From: a virus
Virus record (IMG/VR): IMGVR_UViG_3300023115_000022
Location: 1 to 60,636 of that record
DNA: 60,636 bases
Direction: 5' to 3' (one strand)
Part shown: positions 17,901 through 26,428 of the stretch, piece after piece
How positions within the stretch are numbered: the stretch's first letter is position 1
How the letters are laid out: each line of letters opens with the position of its first letter
The notes under the pieces: generated by a model
Seen by the model: only the letters and a program-made list of their open reading frames with translations
The model's database searches: none
Told to the model about the DNA's origin: nothing
Made by a program: the position numbers and the translations under genes

Positions 17901-17968
17901 GATTAGCAGGAAGCTTGTTAGGACAACAAATGTTCCACAGGGATGCATTTGATCCAACCATGCAATAA
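11996..17968 (+). CDS. giant multidomain tail-fibre protein, 1990 aa
   Basis: Domain order as read: residues 1-345 hold six repeats of about 50 aa with the pattern W....Y..gD.V.yGG..Y.C...H, resembling chitin-binding CBM5/12 modules; about 352-492 is a cupredoxin-like domain with PHQLNFSS and a C-terminal 'YYWCSNHTDMG' loop; about 496-550 is a seventh carbohydrate-binding-like repeat; from 610 a beta-helix begins with 'VIYVASNGTDADG'; near 787 lies one helical ANKNFIARE unit; from about 916 the beta-helix resumes; about 1319-1582 has six Asp-box-like S.DG..W motifs, suggesting a six-bladed propeller; about 1790-1990 is a fibre C-terminus (ISGHDFLDIGTGNF). It is paralogous to the next gene. 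The role is probably host recognition and surface-glycan binding or processing. Confidence 0.75.
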   Translation: MAEFKLERFKYNWKGTWITGTTYNRDDVVLYGGRSYVCLVGHTASAIFNTDKDATVPGSNPPIPAPRWVVMTAGFTFRGEWATSTTYAEGDIVLKDGYLWVCIINVPNSSDWYVDEANWNIYATGIDFKGNWTSSQDYGKGALVKYNGIVYKCIVSHVSGAILEDNEDDWEVFHDGVEYVGQWAPATLFRKNDLVQYGGSIYRCTETHTSLVFADPDENPVIDLVRFDVEFPGFEFEQEWSSTIQYQTGDVVRHGGYVWYAINDSFDSNPTLNDSTSNWIPFAHGFSFLGDWQTQGYYRPGDLVRRGGNIYVARDAINAEANDGSTIDYLDPSQWELVFSGLAWSKQHSCIEYRVTIENRFEEGNKYILDTAYHPPLEFKVGNTYIFNQNNLENVYYPNQIGGGITNPHQLNFSSNNINGELVDGGDVYLENVRYYLDNIPVTYAEYSDNDTFIAATYRRVEITITENTPTTLYYWCSNHTDMGAKITIDVDTSSSTGSWIQNKEYFVGEVITFFGDTWKCLQQHTSSSRNYPGDNGSGFVYWELIIESPNEVGMNAKGDLLTYNLSQTLKGDGSTYGLTNVPIGSNAQVLSVIDDDTVFWRNYLSDTDVIYVASNGTDADGFGTHPHRPFRTVRHAVEYVEDNFSALTPVKVKVATGRYEEIGPMTIPAGCVVMGDELRSTLIVANDILPEYTGDLPYVKQYLAHFETILFDILNNNAYITQPGNDVPRDLTQLPAGTGAGAVIASLIDDWESYCDFRINSTGVDPTISGTNTLSDDISRGRAATCLLANKNFIARELSLFLETSNPGVTFTRSRVEEDVRHLLRAIAYDLKYEGNYKTVLSARRYVNATLGSQLDDMFWLRDVTGLRSCTVQGLRGVLNPPGVYDLYRRPTGGAFCALDPGWGPDDNRTWINTRSPYIQGVTTIGNSCVGQKIDGSLHNGGNKSFVSNDFTQVLSDGIGAWVSNNARAELVSVFTYYCSVGYLADNGGVIRATNGNNSYGLYGSIADGIDDTEIPATATIDNRSQNEATVVSAFAGEFSDEIFMLEFDHFGEEYTSASANFIGSGVNVEVEFTDFRDGAIKELRLTNPDGSSDPGGLGYTNVFDNAANGDTTTITLAPDEDITAPQAIGQRITIVGGDGTGQFGYINAYSSATKIAQVYKISDNTPGWDHVVPGTTIASVLSGNTQYRIEPRITIPHPGFSDQPYDLPGSNSIADATYGETTETYTGLQGQLGTGEVIDNDGLVPSEAEFTVVKRGKTYEVTITDTGAGYAVGDTITITGDLLGGSTPTNDLTIRVLTTTEDSTNAIATIYSEGTGQYGKFVVLDTTNGNAFYSADGQTWGTGTLPLTGNWKKVKGADNKFVALRTNSSNGAYSLDGINWTINNMPTAGDWVDVEYANGRWIAIAENNNDVAISTNGSTWSTSSIPDDTVGDSTATQWQVIAYGGGTWCVVGSERFTATSTDNGTTWTRNTNAIPAGDYDFKSLVYGNGKFILMTADGDVWYSFDGVTWTATNDMPKEDGSTTMVWEKMEYYQGVFFAVCNTGSKVIGSDPTTGPTTYLATSEDGLLWTERTVTEPKEWKTLAAGNPNNQLSFLMVGDGTGTNAINKVATGCRAKARSSLNSNGGFNNIKLSDPGSGYNPASLPEVDILDNQVSTEIGIDVRIGYGSLSQPEWVNRGQGYRTSSTNVTITGNGYADKIPEDRYIVLENLERLPGPGAQILIEGILNEITEEPDDLKIFTAVVVTDLGDDGTGRSRSRARIQVSPSIEHEYNLAHATNVSIRERYSQCRISGHDFLDIGTGNFTQTNYPDLYAGGAYFVSAPENEILEQNGGRVFYTSTDQNGNFRTGELFAVEQATGIVTISADFFDLDGLSELALGGVRLGGSGAVIREFSTDPTFSADSNNIVPTQRAIATFLADRLSVGGSDLETNALVAGGIFVGGENNEIGNPQGNTIQVLSPVVFDGAGAGLAGSLLGQQMFHRDAFDPTMQ

Positions 17969-17987
17969 AACAGAAAGATAAAAATAA

Positions 17988-17995
17988 ACTAAATA
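17988..17995 (+). promoter_or_regulatory. possible degenerate late promoter
   Basis: ACTAAATA lies where a late promoter would be expected. The predicted start near 18001 is 15 nt before the ATG, with CGGAG as ribosome-binding site. Two bases differ from the local NATAAATA pattern, so it is weak. Confidence 0.35.
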
Positions 17996-18015
17996 CTGTA
18001 GCGGAGTACAAATAA

Positions 18016-21000
18016 ATGGCAGAATTTAAACTAGGTAGAATTAGATTTGTATGGAAGGGCGACTGGGCAACTTCCACAACTTATTATAAGGATGACGTTG
18101 TAGCGGTTGGCGGACGTATGTACATATGTACAATAGGTCACAGCAGCTCACCAGATTTCTTTACAGATTTTGATATAGTTCCACCAAAATGGAATCTTGT
18201 AAGTGACGGTTTAAACTGGAGCGGAACATGGCAAACAGGCACAGCGTATTCTTACAATGATGTTGTAGAATACGGTGGACGTTTATATATTTGTAATACT
18301 GTACATACATCCGCAGACGACAGTACACAAGGTTTAGAAGCAGATAGTGCAAATTGGACTATATTTTCCGAAGGGCTTGCTTGGAAGGGAGACTGGACAC
18401 CTGCTACCCGTTACATAGAAAATGACCTAGTAAAGTATGGTGGCCAAACATTTGTTTGTAACACTTATCATACTTCGGCAGCTACAGAAGCACTCGGTTT
18501 AGAACAAGACATAGGAAACTGGGACTACTTTAATAGAGGGCTAGAATACAAAAGCTCTTGGACTCCTGATACAAAATGGAAAATTAATGATGTAGTAAAC
18601 TATGGCGCTGTTTTGTGGATTTGTACAACAGATCATAGCGGTACCACAAGTTTTGCAGCTGATAGTTCTAATTGGGAACAATTCGTAAGAGGCTTCCAGT
18701 TTGAAAACGATTGGTCACCTAATATTACTTATAATGTAGGCGATGTTGTAAGATACGGTGGCAACCAGTATATTGCAAAAACCAATCACATTGCACAAAA
18801 TCCATTCTCTCAAACAGACGACTGGGATATATTCTTAGAAGGGTTGCGCTGGAAAGGAGAATGGGGCGATGACTCTGCTAACCAAGATTATAGAGCAGGT
18901 GATTTAATTAGTCATAGCGGTTATAATTACATTTGTATAGCAGATAATTCAAATCAAGAACCGCCAAATGCTACATACTGGAATGTATTTTCTTATGGTA
19001 TTAAATGGCGCGGAGAATGGTTAGACGACCAAAAATATTATGCAGGTGACGCAGTACGTTACGGTTCTAATTCCTATATTTGTATACAAGGACATATATC
19101 AGAAGGTGATGATTTCTCAACTGAAACACCTACAGATCCAGGCGGCGGTGCACAAAATTCTCGTCCAGACTTAGATGTAAATCAAACATACTGGAACATA
19201 TTATCTATAGGTAGCGAACAAAGTGTTCTTACAACTACAGGTGACATGGTTTACTATAGTGGATCAGGTCCAGCTAGATTACCAGTTGGTGAAAATGGAC
19301 AAGTATTAACTGTAAATTCAGATAGTATACCAGAATGGGCGTACTTAGGTGCAGCCGACGATGTGTATTATGTTGCAGAACATGGCGTTGATAGTCCATT
19401 TCCAGAATATGGCAGAACATTAGACCGTCCATTTGCAAGCATTAGGTACGCAGCGAAACAAGTGGAACAAGGTGCAAAAAATCCTAATGCACGTAGATTA
19501 CTAGAAGCTAACAGAAGATTCATTCAGAGAGAAATTGTAGAATGGATCGAATATCAAATTGATAACGCAGGTGTTGGCTCTATATGGGAAAATTTTGACT
19601 ACGACACTAAAAAATGTGAAAGAGATATGGGCCTGATTGTTGATGCAGCAGTTTGGGATATTACACACGGCGGTAATGTACGTTCCAGAGAAGCAGCATT
19701 GTCATACATAAATGACACTACTGGATCTCCGTATCTAACACAAAAAGCTCAAACTACTGCGGCAATTAATTACGGTTTAACTGTTATTCAGGCAGTGCTT
19801 AATCAAACAGCACCCACAACCAACTACCAGGTAACAAACGGTGACAATTCTACAGCTATTGTTACACAAGATGTTACAGGAACAGCATCCGAATCTGGCG
19901 TTTACACAGAAATAGCAGGATTAGTTGGAATAATTACAGATGCAATTACAGCAGGTAATGACGATGATCTTCCTGTAAGACTAGAAAGAACTACGCTTAT
20001 AAAAGTGTCTACAGGAAAATACTATGAAATGCTTCCTATTATTGTTCCTGCACTTTGTTGTGTAATGGGTGACGAATTAAGAGCAACCAATGTACAGCCT
20101 AGAAAAGAAAGTAACACAACCCTTACTCCAAAAACAGACGCAATTTATAGCATACAGTCTTTTAATAGATTAGAAGAAATTATCGGAGATATTGTAAGAG
20201 GTGTTTCTGTTACGCCAACAACTGGTAATACTACCACTCAAAGTGCAGAATTTCCATTCGGTGAAGCTGACCAAGAAGCTGCGGTTAAACAACTTGCTCG
20301 TGTTATAAAAAATAATGCAAACTTTGGTATTAGCGAAAAGAATAATGTTACATTTCCTGGTGTAGATACAATTCATGATGCAAATTATGCATACGCTAGA
20401 GATTTGATCATTGCTAACAAAGATTTTATTAAGGAAGAAGTAACAGGATATATTGCTGATCAATATCAGTCAGATCCTACCTCTGCAAGTTATTTGTACT
20501 ACAGTAAAACAAAATGTAAACAAGATGTAGGATATATTATAGATGCTATATGTTACGATTTGTCATACCAAGGTAACTGGCAAAGCGTTAATGCAGGATT
20601 GGCTTATTTTAACGGAAACAGCGGAACACTACAAATTGCAGGATCAGAAAAAACTGCAACATTAGCTGCATATGCTTTCCTAAGCAACTTGTTACAAACA
20701 ATTTCAAGAAATATTACAGTAACACCTTTGTATAATACAAAAGGATTAACACAAACTAACGGTGAAGCAGGAAGTGCAGCGGCTGCAACTACAATATCAA
20801 ACCTAATGACTAATATCACAGATATTATAAATTTAGGTCCAGGCAGTGCTCCTACTATTACATATCCTGATTTATCTGGTGTAAGTATTCCTTTACAGAC
20901 AGCAGGCGATGCTTGCTTAAATGCATTACCAAATATACAAGAACAAACTATTGATTTTATAAGTAAAAACTTTGGTAGTTTCAAATATAATAGTGCTCAG

Positions 21001-24000
21001 TGTCGTAGAGATTTACGTTTAATTATGAATGACATATCCTACGGTGCTGCACTAGGTAGTAACTTTAACAGTGTGCAAAATGGTATTGCATATACTAGAG
21101 CATATGCAAGCACAGTATTAGCTGATCAATTGGTAGAAACTACTGGCGCACTAGCAGAAGCAAAACGCCTAGTAAATATTAGTGTTACTACAGACGGGTC
21201 TAGTGCAACTGGATCTAGTACATTTGCTACAAGAACAGATGCAGCATTTGACGAAATTATAGACATTTTAGAAAACGGCGTTGCAGCAGCGGATGCAATA
21301 ACATATCCAGATCATGCAGGTGTTGTACAAAATCGCAAAGATGCTAAAGATAACTTAGTTGCAAACAGACAGTTTTTGATTGATGAAACTGTTGGCTGGA
21401 TAAATGCCCAGATTGCAGGCGCTGCAGGAATATGGGCTGGATTTACATACAACCAAGATAAATGCGCAAGAGATTTAGGTTATATTGTAGACGGTTTAGC
21501 ATATGATATAATGTATCAAGGTACATTAGCTACTACAAGAATTGCCCAAAGTTATTTTGACGACGATGGCAATATCCAAATTGCAGGTCAAGAAGCACAG
21601 CATGTAGCTATGTTTACGCAGTTGGCTTCAGTTATTGAAGATGTTGTGCAAGAAACAACTGTTACACCAACTTATAGTGCAACAGCTCAAACAAAACCTG
21701 GAACTCCTGCTACAGGCACAGAAGCAACAGAGTTAACAGCAAAAGTTACAATTGTTTCTAATGTTATCAATGCAGGTAATTTGACAGGACTGCCTAGTAT
21801 TGTATATCCAGACATTAGTAGTGAAACAGCAGAATTACAAGATGCTGTAAGCAATTTACAAAGCGATGCTGAAGATATTATACCTGATGTTATCCAATAT
21901 ATCAATACTACATACAATGATTTTAATTACGATCATGATAAGTGTCAACGAGATTTAAGAATTATACTTGATGCTGCTAGATATGACTGGATGCTAGGAT
22001 CGACATTTGCTTCAACTGTTGCTGCATGGTCATACTTGCGTAGACCTAGTGCAAAAGTTGTTGGTAATCAGAAAGAAGCTACTATTGCAGCTAATGAGTT
22101 TGCGAGAGTGCAATTGATATCGGCAATAACAAGCGCAAACAATAATAGTACTGCAAAAGACGGATTAAATGCAACATGGAAGTTAGTTCAAGATACAGTA
22201 TTTGGTGGTTCTAACGAAGGTGGCACACGCCAAGTAGAAGATGTAAATAGTTATAATGCTATATTACAACTAGAACGTAACAAAGAATTTATCGTAGACG
22301 AATTGCTTGCATATGTAGATAACTATTTCAAAACAACAGTTACAGATCAAAACGGCACTACTGATGTATTCACAGCTACAAGCACAGCGTGGATGAAACA
22401 GAACATGCCAATTAAGTTTGTAAATCCTGATGATAGCAGTGCGTCTGTTAGTGATGCTGGATTAAGTACATCAACTACATACTATGTGAGAGATATCTTA
22501 ACTCCTACTACATTTACTATATCAACCACAATAGGTGGTTCTAAACTAGATGTTGAAGATCACGAACATACTATGATTGTTCAGAAAGCCTACGAATATA
22601 ACAGAACTCTTTGTGCAAGAGATGTAAGAGAATATGTAGATGCTATGAAATGGGATTTAACATGGCCTCAGGAATTTGTAAGAGAATATACTGATAGCAT
22701 CTCTATAACACTACCATCTAACTATAAAACAAATCTTGCTACAAGATATTATGTAAACAGTGTAATAGGCTGTCAAGAAGAAGATTTCTATTACTTAAGA
22801 AATGGCACAGGTCTACGTTTACAAACATTAGACGGATTACAAGGAGACTTAGGGCCAAGAAATAGTTACGGTACAAGTCGTCCAACAGCAGGTGCATATG
22901 CATCTCTAGATCCAGGTTGGGGACCAGACGATACTCGTGCATGGATTATAGATCGTTCTCCATATGTACAAAACTGCACAACGTTTGGTTATGCAGCAGT
23001 TGGTCAAAAGATTGACGGTGCGTTACACAACGGCGGCAACGATTCGATTGTGTCAAACGACTTTACACAGGTTATATCTGATGGTATTGGGGCTTGGATC
23101 ACTAACAACGGTAGAGCAGAACTTGTGTCTGTGTTTACATACTACTCACATGTTGGTTATCTAGCAGAAAACGGTGGACGTATACGTGGTACTAACGGTA
23201 ATAACTCATACGGTGACTTTGGTTCTGTAGCAGAAGGTGTTGATCCAGAAGAAACAGCAGTAACAGCAGTAGTTGACAATGACAGTCAGTATAGAGCAAC
23301 AGTTGCTTCAGTTGTTACAGATCAAGTAGATGAAATACTACAAATAGAATATGAACATGCTGGTAATGATTATACTCAAGTAAGTATTAGTTTCTTTGGT
23401 CCGGGCGACAACGAAGAAGTTGAAGAAGACGAATTTAGAGATGATGGTATCAACAACGTTAGGATATTAGACTCTGATGATAGTACTGGCTCTGATCAAG
23501 GAGGCAGCGGATATACACTAGTATCTAATACAGCACAAGCTGGAACTAGTTCCAGCATAACAATTGCTGCTACAGACTCAAATTTGTCTACTGCATATCC
23601 AGGAATGATGCTATATATCATAGGCGGCTCAGCAGTTGGTCAGTTTGGTGTTATTGATACATATGATTCTGGAACTAAAATTGCTACAGTTGTTAGAGAA
23701 TCAGATGGAGCAGCAGGTTGGGATCATATGATTCCTGGTACAACTATAGTAAGTCCTACTTCTACTAGTGTATACCAAATCGAACCTAGAGTGCAATTTG
23801 ATGCACCACCAAGTGTCGACTCTGGTCATACATTACCTGCAGGAAATACTTGGAATGACATAAAATATTTTGAAACTACAAAACTTTATGAAGGTGTAAG
23901 TTCTACTACAACTTCTACTACAGGTAGTGGTGCAACTTTTGACGTTGAAAAAGTTTATACAAAATACTTTATAACTATAGATAGTGCAGGAACAAATTAT

Positions 24001-26073
24001 CAAAGATTAGATACAATTACAATACCTGGTACTAGCGTAGGCGGCACAACACCAGAAAACGATATTGAAATTACAGTAACAAGTATTAATTCTACAACAG
24101 GTGCTGTTGTTGAATTTGACTTTACTGGCGAGGCCAGAGGCGGTATGTTTATTGCACTTAGTGATACAACAGCTGGAGCATATAGCTGGGATGGCGAAAC
24201 ATGGTTAACTAACACTATGCCAAGCGCAGGCTCAGGCGGCACGTGGCACAGAACTGCTGATGGTTTAGTTGATGACGGATCTACAAGTTTTAGACCTAGT
24301 CAACTAGTTGCTGTTACCGACCAAACAAATGTAGTTGCATACACAACAGACGGAGTTACTTGGACTAGCGGTACTTTACCGGTAGGAATGACAGCAGCGT
24401 CTACAAAATATGTTGCATTTGCACAATTAGGAGCAGAAGGATTTACTAGACATGTTGTTATTTCTAATAATGATAGGGATGTTGCATACTCAGATGACGG
24501 CGGCACAACATGGCTGTTAACAACAAATGCATTACCAGGGACAGGTTATCAACACCTTACCTACGGAAAAGGATTGTTTGTTGCAATTTCAGATGCAGGA
24601 CAATCTACTTATTCTGAAGATGGCGTTACCTGGCTAGCGGGTTCAGGACCAAGTGCCGAAACCTACACAGACATGACATATGGTAAAAACAAATTTATTG
24701 CAGTTTCTAGCACAAACAATGCATACGCCTATAGTTTAGATGGTAAAAATTGGGTGGATAGTACATTGCCTGCAATAGCATCTCCTACCGCTTATACAAG
24801 AGTTACATATGGACAAGGCCTATTTGTAGCAACGCAAACGTCAACAGGATCTACTGTTGTTACTTCTGAAGATGGTATATACTGGACTCAAACAAATGTA
24901 ACCGCAGATCCAGGAACTCCTTCAGGACACGGTGCAATTGGATTTGGTAATCCAGGACGCAGTGGTATGTTTGCACTTTCGAGCAACGGCGGCAGCAAAA
25001 CACACGTTGTTAAGTTAAGAAAAGGCTGTAGAGCCAGAGGTAGAGTAAGTATTGCAAGCGAACGAATTTTCCAAATTCGTATTGTAGAACCTGGCTCAGG
25101 TTACTACAACAGAGTACCATTTATTACTATAACAGACCCTGGAAACATTTACGATGCTAACTTATTAGCAAGAAAAGCAAAGGGTGTATTAGCACAGCCG
25201 AGCTTTGTAAACAGAGGAACCGGTTTTACAGCAGCAACAGCAGACATTGATCAAATTGGCAGTAACGGTAGTGCCGATTTCTTCCAAACAGGCTCATATA
25301 TTGCTGTAAGAAGACTAAGCAAACGTCCTGTAGAAGGATCAAACGTTGTGTTTGACAGCCAACCAGGAACAACATATAAACTAGTTAATGTGCTTTCCTT
25401 TATAGGCAGCAACGACGGCTCATATAAAGCAATACTACAAGTTTCACCTGATGTAGATACAACAATAACATTACCTGATGCAGATCCAGTAACAATGCGT
25501 ATTCGCTACTCGCAAGTACGTCTTACAGGTCACGACTTCCTAGATATAGGTACAGGTAACTTTAGCAAAACAAATTATCCAGGTTTACCTACGGTAGATC
25601 CTGACCCTGATAACGAAACAGTACAGTCAAATGGCGGACGAGTGTTCTACACAAGTACTGACCAAGATGGTAACTTTAGAGTTGGTGATTTGTTTACTAT
25701 TGAGCAAGCAACAGGTGTTGCAACACTAAATGCAGAAGCATTTAACATTGCAGGCTTGCAAGAACTTACACTAGGTGAGGTTACACTCGGTGGTAACTCA
25801 GCAAGTATTACAGAATTCAGTACAGATCCATTCTTTACTGCAAACAGTGATACTGTTGTTCCTACACAAAGAGCTGTAAAAGCATACATCGAATCACAAA
25901 TTGGTGGCGGTGGTGCGTCACTTAATGTTAACAGTGTAACAGCAGGTGACATTTTCATCGGAGGCAATAGTATTTACAACGTCGCAGGCGGCGTGATAAA
26001 TATTACTGCTAACATTAACTTCGTTGGCGATGTAACTGGTATACCAATAGCATATAACTATTTCTTAAGATAA
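18016..26073 (+). CDS. giant multidomain tail-fibre protein, 2685 aa
   Basis: The N-terminus is nearly the same as in the 1990-aa paralogue. Residues about 8-395 contain seven carbohydrate-binding-like repeats (W..Y...DvV.YGG..yiC...H). A beta-helix starts near 448 and is interrupted at about 490-1545 by six helical units with the signature NR.FI..E...yI, then KC.RD, then DA..YD. The beta-helix resumes with RSPYVQNCTTF near 1646. About 2043-2320 carries six S.DG..W Asp-box motifs, suggesting a beta-propeller. The C-terminus, from about 2501, has the fibre motif TGHDFLDIGTGNF. It is very large for a phage fibre and probably forms a trimeric distal fibre. Catalytic residues for glycan cleavage cannot be assigned. 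Confidence 0.75.
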   Translation: MAEFKLGRIRFVWKGDWATSTTYYKDDVVAVGGRMYICTIGHSSSPDFFTDFDIVPPKWNLVSDGLNWSGTWQTGTAYSYNDVVEYGGRLYICNTVHTSADDSTQGLEADSANWTIFSEGLAWKGDWTPATRYIENDLVKYGGQTFVCNTYHTSAATEALGLEQDIGNWDYFNRGLEYKSSWTPDTKWKINDVVNYGAVLWICTTDHSGTTSFAADSSNWEQFVRGFQFENDWSPNITYNVGDVVRYGGNQYIAKTNHIAQNPFSQTDDWDIFLEGLRWKGEWGDDSANQDYRAGDLISHSGYNYICIADNSNQEPPNATYWNVFSYGIKWRGEWLDDQKYYAGDAVRYGSNSYICIQGHISEGDDFSTETPTDPGGGAQNSRPDLDVNQTYWNILSIGSEQSVLTTTGDMVYYSGSGPARLPVGENGQVLTVNSDSIPEWAYLGAADDVYYVAEHGVDSPFPEYGRTLDRPFASIRYAAKQVEQGAKNPNARRLLEANRRFIQREIVEWIEYQIDNAGVGSIWENFDYDTKKCERDMGLIVDAAVWDITHGGNVRSREAALSYINDTTGSPYLTQKAQTTAAINYGLTVIQAVLNQTAPTTNYQVTNGDNSTAIVTQDVTGTASESGVYTEIAGLVGIITDAITAGNDDDLPVRLERTTLIKVSTGKYYEMLPIIVPALCCVMGDELRATNVQPRKESNTTLTPKTDAIYSIQSFNRLEEIIGDIVRGVSVTPTTGNTTTQSAEFPFGEADQEAAVKQLARVIKNNANFGISEKNNVTFPGVDTIHDANYAYARDLIIANKDFIKEEVTGYIADQYQSDPTSASYLYYSKTKCKQDVGYIIDAICYDLSYQGNWQSVNAGLAYFNGNSGTLQIAGSEKTATLAAYAFLSNLLQTISRNITVTPLYNTKGLTQTNGEAGSAAAATTISNLMTNITDIINLGPGSAPTITYPDLSGVSIPLQTAGDACLNALPNIQEQTIDFISKNFGSFKYNSAQCRRDLRLIMNDISYGAALGSNFNSVQNGIAYTRAYASTVLADQLVETTGALAEAKRLVNISVTTDGSSATGSSTFATRTDAAFDEIIDILENGVAAADAITYPDHAGVVQNRKDAKDNLVANRQFLIDETVGWINAQIAGAAGIWAGFTYNQDKCARDLGYIVDGLAYDIMYQGTLATTRIAQSYFDDDGNIQIAGQEAQHVAMFTQLASVIEDVVQETTVTPTYSATAQTKPGTPATGTEATELTAKVTIVSNVINAGNLTGLPSIVYPDISSETAELQDAVSNLQSDAEDIIPDVIQYINTTYNDFNYDHDKCQRDLRIILDAARYDWMLGSTFASTVAAWSYLRRPSAKVVGNQKEATIAANEFARVQLISAITSANNNSTAKDGLNATWKLVQDTVFGGSNEGGTRQVEDVNSYNAILQLERNKEFIVDELLAYVDNYFKTTVTDQNGTTDVFTATSTAWMKQNMPIKFVNPDDSSASVSDAGLSTSTTYYVRDILTPTTFTISTTIGGSKLDVEDHEHTMIVQKAYEYNRTLCARDVREYVDAMKWDLTWPQEFVREYTDSISITLPSNYKTNLATRYYVNSVIGCQEEDFYYLRNGTGLRLQTLDGLQGDLGPRNSYGTSRPTAGAYASLDPGWGPDDTRAWIIDRSPYVQNCTTFGYAAVGQKIDGALHNGGNDSIVSNDFTQVISDGIGAWITNNGRAELVSVFTYYSHVGYLAENGGRIRGTNGNNSYGDFGSVAEGVDPEETAVTAVVDNDSQYRATVASVVTDQVDEILQIEYEHAGNDYTQVSISFFGPGDNEEVEEDEFRDDGINNVRILDSDDSTGSDQGGSGYTLVSNTAQAGTSSSITIAATDSNLSTAYPGMMLYIIGGSAVGQFGVIDTYDSGTKIATVVRESDGAAGWDHMIPGTTIVSPTSTSVYQIEPRVQFDAPPSVDSGHTLPAGNTWNDIKYFETTKLYEGVSSTTTSTTGSGATFDVEKVYTKYFITIDSAGTNYQRLDTITIPGTSVGGTTPENDIEITVTSINSTTGAVVEFDFTGEARGGMFIALSDTTAGAYSWDGETWLTNTMPSAGSGGTWHRTADGLVDDGSTSFRPSQLVAVTDQTNVVAYTTDGVTWTSGTLPVGMTAASTKYVAFAQLGAEGFTRHVVISNNDRDVAYSDDGGTTWLLTTNALPGTGYQHLTYGKGLFVAISDAGQSTYSEDGVTWLAGSGPSAETYTDMTYGKNKFIAVSSTNNAYAYSLDGKNWVDSTLPAIASPTAYTRVTYGQGLFVATQTSTGSTVVTSEDGIYWTQTNVTADPGTPSGHGAIGFGNPGRSGMFALSSNGGSKTHVVKLRKGCRARGRVSIASERIFQIRIVEPGSGYYNRVPFITITDPGNIYDANLLARKAKGVLAQPSFVNRGTGFTAATADIDQIGSNGSADFFQTGSYIAVRRLSKRPVEGSNVVFDSQPGTTYKLVNVLSFIGSNDGSYKAILQVSPDVDTTITLPDADPVTMRIRYSQVRLTGHDFLDIGTGNFSKTNYPGLPTVDPDPDNETVQSNGGRVFYTSTDQDGNFRVGDLFTIEQATGVATLNAEAFNIAGLQELTLGEVTLGGNSASITEFSTDPFFTANSDTVVPTQRAVKAYIESQIGGGGASLNVNSVTAGDIFIGGNSIYNVAGGVINITANINFVGDVTGIPIAYNYFLR

Positions 26074-26090
26074 TGAGAGGATAAAAGAAA

Positions 26091-26417
26091 ATGGCCACAG
26101 GAAGATTAGGAGCAACAACGTTAAGTGCAAGTACTAATGCTACATTGTATACTGTTCCTGCAGATACTTTTTCAGTTGTAACTGTAAGTATTTGTAATAG
26201 AAACGGATCAGATGCGCAGGTAAGATTAGCACTAGCAGCAGCAGATACTCCAACAAATGACGAATATTTAGAGTACGATGTTACACTTGTTGGTAACGGC
26301 GTAGTAGAAAGAACAGGCATCGTAATGGATACAGGAAAAAAGATTGTTGCTTACTCAAGTGCATCTAATGTATCTGTTGTTGTGTACGGTATCGAAACAT
26401 CAACAGTAACAGTATAA
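26091..26417 (+). CDS. small beta-sandwich virion protein, 108 aa
   Basis: This is the third member of the small beta-rich set, with 'LYTVPADTFSVVTVSICNRN' near the N-terminus, a central acidic loop and C-terminal strands 'VSVVVYGIETSTVTV'. It is closest in style to the 118-aa protein at 1978 (shared tVPA.....V..i.iCN pattern). The SD is GAGGATAAAAG. It lies directly after the second giant fibre and before the S74 fibre. Confidence 0.6.
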   Translation: MATGRLGATTLSASTNATLYTVPADTFSVVTVSICNRNGSDAQVRLALAAADTPTNDEYLEYDVTLVGNGVVERTGIVMDTGKKIVAYSSASNVSVVVYGIETSTVTV

Positions 26418-26428
26418 GAGGATAAAAA

